This document shows, in pieces, positions 28,045-36,473 of a stretch of DNA of 43,710 nucleotides. The notes beneath the pieces were generated by a model. That model did not search any database. It was not told the DNA's origin and was given only the letters and a program-made list of their open reading frames with translations. The stretch is from contig CALMVI010000096.1 in assembly GCA_937873095.1 (NCBI GenBank), positions 1 through 43,710 on the forward strand. The letters run 5' to 3'. Every line of letters begins with the position of its first letter. The stretch's first letter is position 1. Both the position numbers and the translations under genes were made by a program. Source of the DNA: an uncultured Acetobacteraceae bacterium (GTDB taxonomy: Bacteria > Pseudomonadota > Alphaproteobacteria > Acetobacterales > Acetobacteraceae).

Positions 28045-28370
28045 GTGCTGTCTCCGTTCGGTCGGCGGGCGCGGGACCAGATGAGGGTGAAGCCGTCGCC
28101 GTCCTCGTCGTCGAACAGGTTGGCGTAGATCGGCGCGTTGAACGAAGGATCGTCCAGCTTGACCGACAGGTAGTCGCGGCCCTCGTTGGAGCGCTTCGAC
28201 CAAGCGGCCCCGATCTCCGCCCGGCCCACGAAGACCCGATGGCTGGGGGCGTTGTCGTTGGCCCGGTTGGCTTCCGGGACGATGCGGACGTTCTTGGTCT
28301 GCACGCTCAGGGTCACGATCTCGCCCTGGAACTCGCTGCCGGACTTCTTGAAACAACCGATGTTGGCCAT
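27951..28370 (-). CDS. DUF736 protein with a cargo-derived tail
   Basis: 139 residues from the ATG at 28370, preceded by AGGAG. Residues 1 to about 105 match DUF736: MANIGCFKKSGSEFQGEIVT, VRIVPEANRANDNAPSHRVF and FTLIWSRARRPNGD. DUF736 proteins normally end about here. The remaining 34 residues are read from the opposite strand of the cargo NTPase gene, so the stop codon was lost where the cassette joined. DUF736 is a small protein of unknown function very common in alphaproteobacterial ICEs. A leader shared with the DUF2493 gene lies upstream. Confidence 0.88.
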   Translation of the reverse strand: MANIGCFKKSGSEFQGEIVTLSVQTKNVRIVPEANRANDNAPSHRVFVGRAEIGAAWSKRSNEGRDYLSVKLDDPSFNAPIYANLFDDEDGDGFTLIWSRARRPNGDSTHSLLLLIIGLTPPILPSPNPTRYRSGMFTR

Positions 28371-28490
28371 GTCACTTCTCCTTGGCTGTTTCGAGCCCGC
28401 GACCACCGCGGCCTCGATGGCGATCTGAAGGCCGGAGGCGATCGACGACGCACCAGCTTGCTGGCCGGAGCGCAGCGGAGGATGGCGGTG
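28371..28490 (-). promoter_or_regulatory. Conserved leader upstream of DUF736
   Basis: This leader aligns with the one before DUF2493 (38620-38742). Shared segments on the plus strand are CGCGGCCT, ATGGCGA and AAGGC near the gene and GCGGAGGATGGCGG further out (28475-28488). The latter lies 107 nt from the start codon here and 112 nt there. A common regulator site or a co-duplicated promoter are both possible. Confidence 0.5.
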
Positions 28491-28906
28491 GCGCGAGTTT
28501 CTTGGTTTCCGCGAGGAATGGCCGGAGGCCAGGGGAAGAAAGTCGCGCCGCCGCCGTTGCGGCTCAGGCGATCGAGGCGAAGCCGTCCTTCGGCCAGATC
28601 AAGCCATTGAGAGGCCGTGTGGCCGCGCGCCGAACAGCTCGCTCAGGAGAAAACGTGGCCGGCGTTGATTGCCGTGCACAAGAGGCCCGGCGTTCCAGGT
28701 GGGGAGGAAGAAGCAGTGGCGTGCAGATCGGACAGGCTGCAACCCACCCGAACCACGGCGCTTGCGACGCCCCAGTTCATCGATCCTGCGGACGGGTGAG
28801 ATTGGAGCCGACCTCTCGAAGCCGCCTGAGGGCCGCTTCACTGCCGCGTCAGGCTGCCGTCCTGGTCACCCGCCGATTCCAGCCTGATCGCCGACGAGGC
28901 TGACGA
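28491..28906. other. Gene-poor stretch upstream of DUF736
   Basis: About 415 nt with open frames on both strands but none with recognisable protein features. In related elements other small genes (for example DUF1419, DUF2958 or ArdC-type) often stand hereabouts; I see none of them. Confidence 0.4.
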
Positions 28907-29398
28907 TCACCCCTGTCTGGCAGCACCCGCCAGCCGATGGGTAGCCGGACCTCCTGCAATGTGCCGCCCCTCCTCGGGTGGGACGAACAGCGCCATCCGT
29001 GCCCAGGCTGTGCCGCCGACAGCGACCGCCCCGACCATTGCGAAGGCCACGCGCCAGGCTTCGGACGGAATGCCCATCTGGGCGAACCCCAGCGTGCCGT
29101 TGTAGCCGGCGATCGTCGCCGGGACCGCATAAAGCAGCCCGATCGCCCCGCGGATCAGGGGGGATCGGATCGTGGCAAAGGCGATCTGCCCGATCGTCAG
29201 GGTGACGCCGCCCGCGATGATGGCGACGATGATTGCCCCGGCTATGCCAGCGCCGCTGTGATAGGCGGCCAAGCCTGCCGTCAGGCCGGCAACGAACGGG
29301 AGCGCGTAAACGGCGAGTATGAACAGCAGCCAGCAGAAGAAGCCGATGCCGAATACGCTGAGAACGAGTCCGATGATGAGCATGGTGGATAACTCCAT
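28907..29398 (-). CDS. Polytopic membrane protein of the ICE backbone
   Basis: 163 residues from the ATG at 29398 (MELSTMLIIGLVLSVFGIGF). At least five hydrophobic segments follow one another: FFCWLLFILAVYALPFVAGL, the AGIAGAIIVAIIAGGVTLTI region, AIGLLYAVPATIAGY and VAFAMVGAVAVGGTAWARM, ending in a short polar tail. I know similar proteins only as hypothetical membrane proteins of Trb-type ICEs. It lies 208 nt from the next small ORF, with two hairpins in the gap. Function unknown. Intact. Confidence 0.75.
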   Translation of the reverse strand: MELSTMLIIGLVLSVFGIGFFCWLLFILAVYALPFVAGLTAGLAAYHSGAGIAGAIIVAIIAGGVTLTIGQIAFATIRSPLIRGAIGLLYAVPATIAGYNGTLGFAQMGIPSEAWRVAFAMVGAVAVGGTAWARMALFVPPEEGRHIAGGPATHRLAGAARQG

Positions 29399-29471
29399 GA
29401 CAAAGAGGCCAAGGGTTGCGCCTTCCACCACCACCGCGGCGCGGGATCGAATATAGCCGAAGGTGATGGAG

Positions 29472-29508
29472 GGCGGCAGCGGAAAATCGATGGTGGATTT
29501 CCGCCGCC
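29472..29508. other. Imperfect hairpin between backbone ORFs
   Basis: GGCGGCAGCGGAAAATC (29472-29488) pairs with GATTTCCGCCGCC (29496-29508) around a 7-nt loop, with two bases and one A bulged. It sits upstream of the membrane-protein gene. No T-run follows on either strand, so a classical terminator is unlikely. Confidence 0.4.
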
Positions 29509-29525
29509 GTAGGATTTGATCGACG

Positions 29526-29545
29526 CCCTTTCAGGGTTGAAAGGG
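29526..29545. other. Perfect 8-bp stem-loop at the end of a small ORF
   Basis: CCCTTTCA, loop GGGT, TGAAAGGG. It overlaps the last codons of the 57-residue minus-strand ORF. It could slow or stop transcription leaving that gene, but no T-run follows. Confidence 0.4.
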
Positions 29546-29704
29546 ATCGAATTCATGGATAATCGTTGCGGGGTCGCCGTCATACTCAGCCGACAGCATG
29601 ACGCCGTATTCGCCGTGGCCGGAATGAAAGACGGTGATGCAGACCATCAAAGTGGTGGCGAGGTTCCAGCCACGGGCGTGAGCGATCGAAAGGGCTTGCG
29701 ACAT
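29531..29704 (-). CDS. Small ORF, hypothetical backbone protein
   Basis: 57 residues: MSQALSIAHARGWNLATTLM, then VCITVFHSGHGEYGVM and a C-terminal EYDGDPATIIHEFDPFQP. The composition is protein-like and the position, before the membrane protein on the same strand, fits a backbone gene. No domain is recognised. An in-frame extension upstream is possible but looks non-coding. Confidence 0.5.
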   Translation of the reverse strand: MSQALSIAHARGWNLATTLMVCITVFHSGHGEYGVMLSAEYDGDPATIIHEFDPFQP

Positions 29705-29989
29705 CGTTCCGGCTCCTGTCTTGGAGGCGGGGACCATCCCCGCGCGACAGGCGCCCGATGTGTCTGGCCCAGGGCCGCAATCACCGCGCAGGCGAAGCCG
29801 GAGAGGCCGCACGCGCGCGTAGTGGACCCTTTACGGGTTGATGGCGACAGGCCCAGGGCCGGACCAAGAATCAGCGCCGACGGGAGCGGGGTTTTGCCGG
29901 ACAGAGGCAAGCCGAGGGTCAGTGCGTCAACCGATATCGACGCGTTTGTTCACCGAGTAAGGTGGAGCAGGAGATTCACCGAGGCACCG
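29705..29989. other. Gap before the two-TM/PLD-like gene
   Basis: About 285 nt without a convincing gene; it holds the left edge of cargo 4. GAGG just before 29990 is the likely ribosome-binding site of the next gene. Confidence 0.4.
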
Positions 29990-30835
29990 ATGGCACAAAG
30001 AGCCCAAGACATGGCCCATAAGCTCGTGACTGCTGGGATCATCGGAATGCTTATAATTGTAGTAGTGTTGTTCGTTTTGGTCGGGAGCACTGATACTGTC
30101 GGCCCGGCAAACGAGCGAACTCATCTGGCGGTCGAGGCCCTCAAAGATGTTGGGGTGGTCGTAATTGGCATCGCGGTGATCGAGGTCGTGTGGATCATAG
30201 TTGGTGGGGCGCCGACTGAACAGGCTATGAACAACCTGTTATCGCAACTAAGAGACGCGAGTAGAACAATACGAGAAGATGTCGGTTCGGTCCGCATCGA
30301 AGTTACAGCGATGTCAAAGTTGGCGGCGTCGGGTCAAGGCTGTGGTCTCGTTGATATTGCGGAAGGTCAAGACAAACTCAAGTACGACTATAATAAATTT
30401 ATTGATTCCGTACTTCGCGCAAAGCAAAAAATTCAGATTTGTGGGGCTGCTTTAGACTTTTTGTATTCAAGCGATGATGCTCTTTCAGCCTTGAGCCAGA
30501 GAGCGTCAGAAGGGCTCGAGGTTGAGGTGATACTTCCAGACGACGAGAACCCGGTGGTCATGGCCATTTTTCAGGATAGGTTTGAAGAACATATTAGGCG
30601 AACCGCCAAAAGCCTTGCAACGCAGATCACAAATCAAGCCCCGAAGATCAAGCTTCAAAGAGTTAAGAATAAGGCGCTAACAATCACAATGATACGAATT
30701 GACAACGAAATGCTTGTTACGCCTTATCTTTTGTCTCGGCAAACGGCCGAAAGTCCGAGACTTTTAATTTCCGGATCCGACATGCCTCTGTTTCGAGTGT
30801 ATGAAAACGAGTTTCAAAAACTCGCGGATAGCTAA
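29990..30835 (+). CDS. Two-TM protein with a PLD-like (DUF5919-like) cytosolic domain
   Basis: 281 residues from the ATG at 29990 (GAGG five bases upstream). Two membrane helices lie at about 13-32 (IIGMLIIVVVLFVLVG) and 53-71 (VGVVVIGIAVIEVVWIIVGG), then a coiled stretch (about 77-100). The rest looks like a phospholipase D-fold domain lacking the HKD catalytic motif: KIQICGAALDFL, VEVILPDDENP, then ITMIRIDNEMLVTPYLLS and MPLFRVYENEFQKLAD, as in DUF5919. A nucleic-acid or membrane role is possible. GC content is low compared with the neighbours, which fits cargo. It stands alone, with gaps of 285 nt before and about 490 nt after it. Confidence 0.6.
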   Translation: MAQRAQDMAHKLVTAGIIGMLIIVVVLFVLVGSTDTVGPANERTHLAVEALKDVGVVVIGIAVIEVVWIIVGGAPTEQAMNNLLSQLRDASRTIREDVGSVRIEVTAMSKLAASGQGCGLVDIAEGQDKLKYDYNKFIDSVLRAKQKIQICGAALDFLYSSDDALSALSQRASEGLEVEVILPDDENPVVMAIFQDRFEEHIRRTAKSLATQITNQAPKIKLQRVKNKALTITMIRIDNEMLVTPYLLSRQTAESPRLLISGSDMPLFRVYENEFQKLADS

Positions 30836-31321
30836 GTATATTGGCTGGCTGCTTAACCGCGATAGGGCGCGCGCAATCGTTGGGCCGGGGCTCCGGCCGT
30901 GGCGGCGCCGCTCGGATGTTAGCCGCTTGAAGGACTTTGTTCGAGCGGGCGGATTCGGTGAGTTTGCGCACAAGCGTCTTCTCCCGAAGCAACTCGGCGG
31001 CCACCGCGAAGCCGGTTAGGCACAGGCCTTCCAGTGGGGCACAACGGCCTGACGGACGCCGAACTAAGCCAGGGCAGCGAGCGCTTGAGGCTGGACGCTG
31101 TGCTAGATTGGAGATCACGTCGACGCCGGCGGATACGGTGCAGCCTACCCGGGCTGAGGACAACTACCCCACTATCAGCAATCGCGGCCCCCATGCTACT
31201 GTGTTGCACAAAATCATACTCGATCAACCTAATTCACGAATTATGTAGAAGTCACCGAACTTGAGCGACGGCTGGGCTCGGTGTAGGTCTTCGTCCGCCG
31301 TAGCGTATTGAGAGGTTACAG
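30836..31321. other. Gap between the PLD-like and radical SAM genes
   Basis: About 490 nt. Frames on both strands exceed 70 codons but none resembles a protein I know. GAGAGG at about 31310-31315 is the ribosome-binding site of the radical SAM gene. This may be scar DNA between two separate insertions. Confidence 0.4.
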
Positions 31322-32263
31322 ATGGGTGCGTTTGCGGGTTCGGCCGCTCTCTTTTGTAAGGAGCTGCGGCCCGACATTTCAGTCGTGACACTGACCATGA
31401 ACAACTCCTGTAACTTGAGGTGCCCCCACTGCTATCTTCAGTATGCCGGGGAGGACGCCTATGTGGCTCCGTATGTCGTCGACGCGATCGCCGCGTCGTG
31501 CGCCGAGGCGGTGGCTATCGTCGGGATGGAGCCGCTCAAGAACCTGCGCTCGGCGGCCGAAGTCGCCGTGATCGTCAAAGCGGTGAAGGCGAGCGGTAAG
31601 AAGGTCGGCCTCGTCACGAACGGCCTGAACGCGCACCTCCTGCATCCCAAGACAGCACAGCTGCTGGACTGGGTGGATGTCAGCATTGACGGCGTGCGAT
31701 CGACCTACCAGTCCATACGCGGCGCACCCGTGGCCAAGCTCGAGCGGGGAGTGGCGCGGCTCCATGAGCTTGGAGTGCGCCAGGTGAACGTGCTGCACAC
31801 CCTCCATACGGACAATATCGCCCAGTTGGCGGAGCTCGCCACATTCGGGCGCGAGCTCGCTGAGGGCGGCCAAGTTATCCTCTCTCCGTTCTCTGCGACG
31901 CGCCATGAGGGTGTCCAACCGCGCGACCTGACAATTACACCGGGCGCCTTCCTGGCGGCACTACAAGGACCTGACTGCGACCTGGCGGACTGCTGGGTGG
32001 TCCTCGACCTCGATTGGCTCCCCGAGATACGCGATCGCGCTGAGTTTGCGTCCCGCGTCGAGGACGCGCTGGACGGGCGGGCCGTGTTGTTCAAGGCAGA
32101 CCCTGCCAGCTACGGCATGGTTCGGATCACATACGACGCAAGGGTCATGACGCCCCGGCAGGCCATGCACACGAGCGACTACCGAAACGCCACGCGACCG
32201 CTCGACCGTAGGGCGCTCAATGAGGTCCTCTCGAAGCCGATCGCCGTCTCAATGCAAGTGTAA
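31322..32263 (+). CDS. Radical SAM enzyme
   Basis: 313 residues; the ATG is preceded by GAGAGG with a 6-nt gap. The cluster motif is CNLRCPHC (Cys30, 34, 37: C-x3-C-x2-C), which binds a 4Fe-4S cluster and S-adenosylmethionine. LVTNGLNAHLLHP and WVDVSIDGVRSTYQSIRG follow, as in the radical SAM barrel of SPASM-like or MoaA-like enzymes. There is no second Cys cluster, so it is not a SPASM enzyme. The substrate is unknown. GC content is higher than in the next two genes. The ABC transporter at 34645-37081 has similar composition and may belong with it. Intact. Confidence 0.88.
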   Translation: MGAFAGSAALFCKELRPDISVVTLTMNNSCNLRCPHCYLQYAGEDAYVAPYVVDAIAASCAEAVAIVGMEPLKNLRSAAEVAVIVKAVKASGKKVGLVTNGLNAHLLHPKTAQLLDWVDVSIDGVRSTYQSIRGAPVAKLERGVARLHELGVRQVNVLHTLHTDNIAQLAELATFGRELAEGGQVILSPFSATRHEGVQPRDLTITPGAFLAALQGPDCDLADCWVVLDLDWLPEIRDRAEFASRVEDALDGRAVLFKADPASYGMVRITYDARVMTPRQAMHTSDYRNATRPLDRRALNEVLSKPIAVSMQV

Positions 32264-32275
32264 GCAACCACCCCG

Positions 32276-32449
32276 ATGCCGGGAACCACGAACTCGGGAA
32301 CGGAAGCCCCCCTCCCCCCGCTACTTCGACTTTGCAAGCCTACCGGCGACGATAGCCAGAGTGGCTTTTCGGAGGTTCACGACGCGCTGATCGATCTCGC
32401 GATCGCCACCATTGCCGTTCGCCGTGCCCATCGCTTAAGGGAGGCGGAC
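32276..32449 (+). other. Possible truncated ORF before the DUF2971 gene
   Basis: An ATG 13 nt after the radical SAM stop opens a frame that continues into DUF2971. Its first 58 codons (for example ALIDLAIATIAVRRAHRLRE) have high-GC use like the radical SAM gene and are not part of DUF2971. This could be the start of a gene cut by an insertion. It is equally possible that it is only leader DNA. Confidence 0.3.
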
Positions 32450-33340
32450 ATGCAAAAGAAGGGACATGTCTTCCATTACACCAGTATCGATACATTTGAT
32501 ATATTGTTCCCTTTGGTTGAAACCACGCCTCCTAAGCTCCTTCTCTCGCCGACGGAGCTGCTGAACGATCCGAATGAAGGCGCTCATTTTTTTGACGTGC
32601 TTAAAAGGCAAGACGAGCTGCCGGAGGTGTTGCTCAACTCGCTTGCAGGCCATCGTCAAAACATGCGGGCCGAGTCGGGTTTGAGCGAGTCCGACCCGCT
32701 TGTGTTCGTAGCATCTCTCTGCCTCGAGGACGACAACCTTAATCTGTGGCGGTTTTACGGTAATGCCAAAGGCGTCTCATTTGGAGTACACAAGTCGCAG
32801 TTTGAGTTCGATGCCGAGGAAGGTTTGTCGGACCATTATAACGGACAGGATAAACTTTACCGAGTGACGTATGGCAAACTGGCGGTGGAAGACGCTCTCA
32901 AGCACCTTATGCCTGCAATGGCGAAGCTGGCCGAGCTGTACAAACGGCGCGAATTGCAAGAGAATCTCCAACGCCACATCATCAAGGCAATGTCGGGTCT
33001 ACTCAACACGGTAGCATATCTCTTTAAGACCACTTCCTACGCGGCAGAATGCGAGTGCCGCTTGCTTCGAGTCCAAAGCATTGGCGATGTTCGTAACGGA
33101 CAATGCAAGACGATCGGCGGAATAGTAAGGGCTGAGAGCAAAACCGAACTGGTCCACGAAGGAATTGGAGAATATCGGCCCGTGGTAACGTTAGGCCCCC
33201 AGTTTGACTCGATTAATCCTGAGCGTGGACAAACTAGGGCGATCGATCGCATAAGAGTGGCGCTTCCTAAGCGCCAGCCTATTGTAAAGCTGTCAGCAAA
33301 TAAGTATCGAACTCCAGTAGAAAAGTTGCAGGTCACCTAA
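32450..33340 (+). CDS. DUF2971 protein
   Basis: 296 residues from the ATG at 32450, with AAGGGAGG just upstream. FHYTSIDTFDILFPLV, LLLSPTELLNDPNEGAHFFD and LCLEDDNLNLWRFYGNAKGV are the DUF2971 signature order: an early Tyr-Thr-Ser, an LNDP-like motif, then LWxFY with a Gly-Val end. The family is of unknown function and turns up in mobile elements and near phage-defence genes. It ends in a 4-nt convergent overlap with the next gene. Intact, and lower in GC than the genes around it. Confidence 0.8.
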   Translation: MQKKGHVFHYTSIDTFDILFPLVETTPPKLLLSPTELLNDPNEGAHFFDVLKRQDELPEVLLNSLAGHRQNMRAESGLSESDPLVFVASLCLEDDNLNLWRFYGNAKGVSFGVHKSQFEFDAEEGLSDHYNGQDKLYRVTYGKLAVEDALKHLMPAMAKLAELYKRRELQENLQRHIIKAMSGLLNTVAYLFKTTSYAAECECRLLRVQSIGDVRNGQCKTIGGIVRAESKTELVHEGIGEYRPVVTLGPQFDSINPERGQTRAIDRIRVALPKRQPIVKLSANKYRTPVEKLQVT

Positions 33341-34614
33341 TATCTAGCAGTCGGCGCCCGATCCGGAAATAGTGCTGCGAAAGCATCGGAGTCGTGATGG
33401 TCGCAGAGACATTTCACGTAATCTTCAGAAGTAAAAAGCTGAGCCACCGGATTGCGAGTTCGACAGAATTTATCATAATCTGACTGGAAGGTCTCAAACA
33501 TTTTTGCAGGACGCACTCTCCGTGTGCCAGTTTTAACTGGGGCCCCGGGTTCCGCAGCCCTAGCAGCAGCGAAGATGCTGTCGAACAGGCTCTCGACATT
33601 TTGCACGAGTGTCGGAATCTGAGGGTCTCGCGAGACCGCGTCGTACTTATGCCCACTGAGTTGCCAGGGAGGCACCTTATGGTCGAGTTGAAGGTCTCTT
33701 ATATAATAATCTCGGAGGTGCCTGTTCTCCTTAAAACCTACGCAACAGTAAAGCGCATGTTCCCGCCGAATTTCCTCTTCTGTGAAGGCGTTCAGAAGGC
33801 TTGGCAACTCGATGCACACGCTAGCCCGCCTGGGGTCGCGCAGACGCAGCCATCTCCGCCTCTTGCCTTGTTCCGCGGCATCCTTTTGAGCCACCGAAGC
33901 CAGGGGCCCGCCCCAAATAAAAGCCTTAACTGGCCGATGTCCATCGACGGCCTTTGAGTTTATGCCAAGTGTTTCGGCAAGCGAGCGGCTCCCGTAGAAC
34001 TTTACGAGACTTTCATCATCAAGATTGCCCCCGCACTTGCCGAGGTCCTGCGCCACTTTGCCAGCGAGCAACTTAGCCTGACTGGGAATATCGCTAACCC
34101 ATGTGAGCTGGAAGGGCAGATCCGCTTTCTGCAATTGGGAACCGTTGCGACTCTTGCAGGCTTCAGAAATTAGGTTCTTGAGTGTGATGATGTGCTCGTT
34201 CGTGGATTTTACCCTTGGCGGCAAACCCAGGAATATGAATCGCGGGTGAAAGACAGAGACGGGAACTGCAAGGAATGAGATGCCAGCTTCATGGATCTGC
34301 CGAAACTCCGACTCAGTTGCAAAGAACAGCTGATAGGGGCGGCTGGAGAGGAACGGCGGGGGCTTGCGCGGCGTGGACCAAGTCGACTCTTGCGGCTTGG
34401 CCCAGTTCCAGTCAAAGTCCTGAATCGCAATTGTGGGTTTCTCCACCTTGGCCGATTTTCGCGCTGCTCGCTCGGCGACCGTGGCAAGCGGAAAGGTGTT
34501 AGCATAAAGCGGGACGAATACATCAATGTCCATACCGCTCAAGCTCGCTGCCAAGCGTTCGACTGCGAGCTCAAGTCTGTGGTGCGCATCGCCTACAAGC
34601 GCGCTCACTGACAA
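33337..34614 (-). CDS. Unknown 425-residue protein convergent with DUF2971
   Basis: I do not recognise a family. The N-terminus (MDIDVFVPLYANTFPLATVA, from an internal Met at residue 28) may be the real start. A middle region has PVSVFHPRFIFLGLPPRV; the second half is rich in charged helices, with SLVKFYGSRSLAETLGI and KNPVAQLF-like polar stretches ending FAALFPD. No Walker, nuclease or membrane signature is visible. Its 3' end overlaps DUF2971 by 4 nt in convergent orientation, so the two probably arrived together, but they are not one operon. Intact. Confidence 0.65.
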   Translation of the reverse strand: MSVSALVGDAHHRLELAVERLAASLSGMDIDVFVPLYANTFPLATVAERAARKSAKVEKPTIAIQDFDWNWAKPQESTWSTPRKPPPFLSSRPYQLFFATESEFRQIHEAGISFLAVPVSVFHPRFIFLGLPPRVKSTNEHIITLKNLISEACKSRNGSQLQKADLPFQLTWVSDIPSQAKLLAGKVAQDLGKCGGNLDDESLVKFYGSRSLAETLGINSKAVDGHRPVKAFIWGGPLASVAQKDAAEQGKRRRWLRLRDPRRASVCIELPSLLNAFTEEEIRREHALYCCVGFKENRHLRDYYIRDLQLDHKVPPWQLSGHKYDAVSRDPQIPTLVQNVESLFDSIFAAARAAEPGAPVKTGTRRVRPAKMFETFQSDYDKFCRTRNPVAQLFTSEDYVKCLCDHHDSDAFAALFPDRAPTARY

Positions 34615-34644
34615 ATCCCGGTCTCTCGTCGCACCCCGGGCGGC

Positions 34645-35706
34645 CTACGGCTTAAGATCAAGAGGAACGGGAGGATCTGGGTTACGCCTCACAATGCCGT
34701 TTGCAACAAGGAAACTCGAAGCGGCGGCTACAATGCCTTTCATGTTGAATGAGCCGTTCTGAGAAAGCAACGTCCTGTCCATCTCGGCGATGGAGCGCGG
34801 GAAGAATTCGTTGCCTACGGCTGCGGCGTATTCCTCGGGCGTGTAGTGGGTTGCGCCGTGCTGATCGAGGTAAGAACGAGTGTAGGCGGAGTTCTTAAGC
34901 GGATCGGCCAACACGTAGTCAACGGTGTCGAACCACATGTGGATAAAGGCCTCAATCTCGGAGTGCTTCTCACGGAGCTTCCGACGGGTGGTGACAAACC
35001 CAGTGATGTCGGCGAAGTTGGCGGTCTCCATAGAGAGCACCAGACGGCCACCCGTGCGGCGCGCCTCGGTCAACTGCGTCAGGCCGGCAGACGCAATGTC
35101 AAGATCTCCATTGCGGGCAGCGAGCAGTGAATTGTCAAGAGAAGAATCAACAATATGCAACGACTTTGGGTCGATGCTAGCACCGACCGCCACGCGAAAC
35201 AGCATCATGTCAAAAAGACTGTTCTTTTCGGCGCCAATGCGGTGGGCGAAGAACGCCTTCATGATTGCGGGATCGTGGATCGTTGCTGCATCGATGACGG
35301 GGATGTCGGGCTTGAACGAGATGAAGCCGCCCCCCTTGAAGACATAGGCGGGGTAGATGAAGACCACGTCGCCGTCACTGCCGCTGTTCAGGTTCGCTTG
35401 CTTGGTCAAGTAGCCGATCAAGCTCGCGTAGCCTAAGTCGACAGTGCTGCCGTAGCTGGCCATGGCTGGGACGATGTCCTCCCAAGCCAAGGTTTGCAGG
35501 TCGACAGTTACTCCGTACTTCTTCTCGAGGTTCATAGGCTTGAGGTTCACGACCATACCAATATCCTGGTATGGCGAGATCGCAACGCGGATTGAATTTT
35601 CTTGCCCCACACCGGGGACGCTCCCGCCGGAGATCATGAGGTATGCCCCGCCGATGATGGCGCACAAAACGACGACCAAGCCGATCGCTATCCCGCCACG
35701 CTTCAT
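34645..35706 (-). CDS. ABC transporter substrate-binding protein, NitT/TauT type
   Basis: 353 residues from the ATG at 35706, overlapping the permease stop by ATGA. An N-terminal membrane anchor (GGIAIGLVVVLCAIIGGAYL) precedes a periplasmic binding fold: IRVAISPYQDIGMVVNLKPM, LEKKYGVTVDLQTLAWEDIV, ASYGSTVDLGYASLIGYLTK and SLLAARNGDLDIASAG. The pattern matches SsuA/TauA-like binding proteins for sulphonates, nitrate or pyrimidine precursors; the ligand cannot be told from sequence. It is the last gene of the operon. Intact. Confidence 0.85.
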   Translation of the reverse strand: MKRGGIAIGLVVVLCAIIGGAYLMISGGSVPGVGQENSIRVAISPYQDIGMVVNLKPMNLEKKYGVTVDLQTLAWEDIVPAMASYGSTVDLGYASLIGYLTKQANLNSGSDGDVVFIYPAYVFKGGGFISFKPDIPVIDAATIHDPAIMKAFFAHRIGAEKNSLFDMMLFRVAVGASIDPKSLHIVDSSLDNSLLAARNGDLDIASAGLTQLTEARRTGGRLVLSMETANFADITGFVTTRRKLREKHSEIEAFIHMWFDTVDYVLADPLKNSAYTRSYLDQHGATHYTPEEYAAAVGNEFFPRSIAEMDRTLLSQNGSFNMKGIVAAASSFLVANGIVRRNPDPPVPLDLKP

Positions 35707-36473
35707 GTAACGCTCCATGGGAAGGCGCGCCGCCAGAGCGCGACTAGGGTTGTATCGAAAAGCACGTAGAGCGCAGTCGAGACCAGCGCCATGAGAAAAA
35801 CCAACGACATCGAGAATGTGCTTCTTGCGGTCTGGATCAGGTAGCCGAGACCCAACTGAGCCCCCAGCAACTCGGAGAACAAGACAAGGCCCACGGACAC
35901 CGATAGGACGTAGCGCACCGTGGGCAGACAGATCGACAGGATGTAGGGGATCAAGAGGATCCACAGGGCACGGAGCGGGGCGAGCTGGTAGGACTTCACC
36001 ATGGTGCGGTAGCGCGGCTCCAAGCCGGCGAGCGCGCGCACGCCATACATCGCCAAATTGACGGCCACGGCCAGGAAGACGATCAGGAACTTTCCGACTT
36101 CGCTGAAGCCGAACCACAGGATGAAAAAGGGAACGACCGCCAAAGGAGGCACGTTCTGCATGGAAATCAGCGATGGCAGCAGAACCTCCCGCAGAGACCG
36201 GCTCGCGTAGAGCGCGGCGCCAAGCGGGATGCCGATGATTATCCCGGAAGTCACTCCCACGGCCAGCCGTATCGCCGTGGCGGCGAAGTGCTGCACAAGG
36301 GAGGGATCGAGGTCGCCCGCCGCATCCAGGACGTCGAGGGGCGAGGGAAGAAATTTGTCCGGCACGGCGAAGCCGTACTTAACCAGGATCCAGGCTGCCG
36401 GCATTAGGACAATCCCGAACAAGCGCAGACAAGCCTGCGCGATGGCTTGGGCGCGTGGCGTGAATTGCCTCAC
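35703..36473 (-). CDS. ABC transporter permease, SsuC/TauC type
   Basis: 256 residues with about six membrane segments, for example FGIVLMPAAWILVKYGFAV, IRLAVGVTSGIIIGIPLGAA, FLIVFLAVAVNLAMYGVRAL and VLSVSVGLVLFSELLGAQLG. The loop after LAVAVNLAMYGVRALAGLEP and YRTMVKSYQLAPLRALWILL is the EAA-type contact for the ATPase. It is coupled to the ATPase before it and to the binding protein after it by ATGA overlaps. Intact. Confidence 0.9.
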   Translation of the reverse strand: MRQFTPRAQAIAQACLRLFGIVLMPAAWILVKYGFAVPDKFLPSPLDVLDAAGDLDPSLVQHFAATAIRLAVGVTSGIIIGIPLGAALYASRSLREVLLPSLISMQNVPPLAVVPFFILWFGFSEVGKFLIVFLAVAVNLAMYGVRALAGLEPRYRTMVKSYQLAPLRALWILLIPYILSICLPTVRYVLSVSVGLVLFSELLGAQLGLGYLIQTARSTFSMSLVFLMALVSTALYVLFDTTLVALWRRAFPWSVT

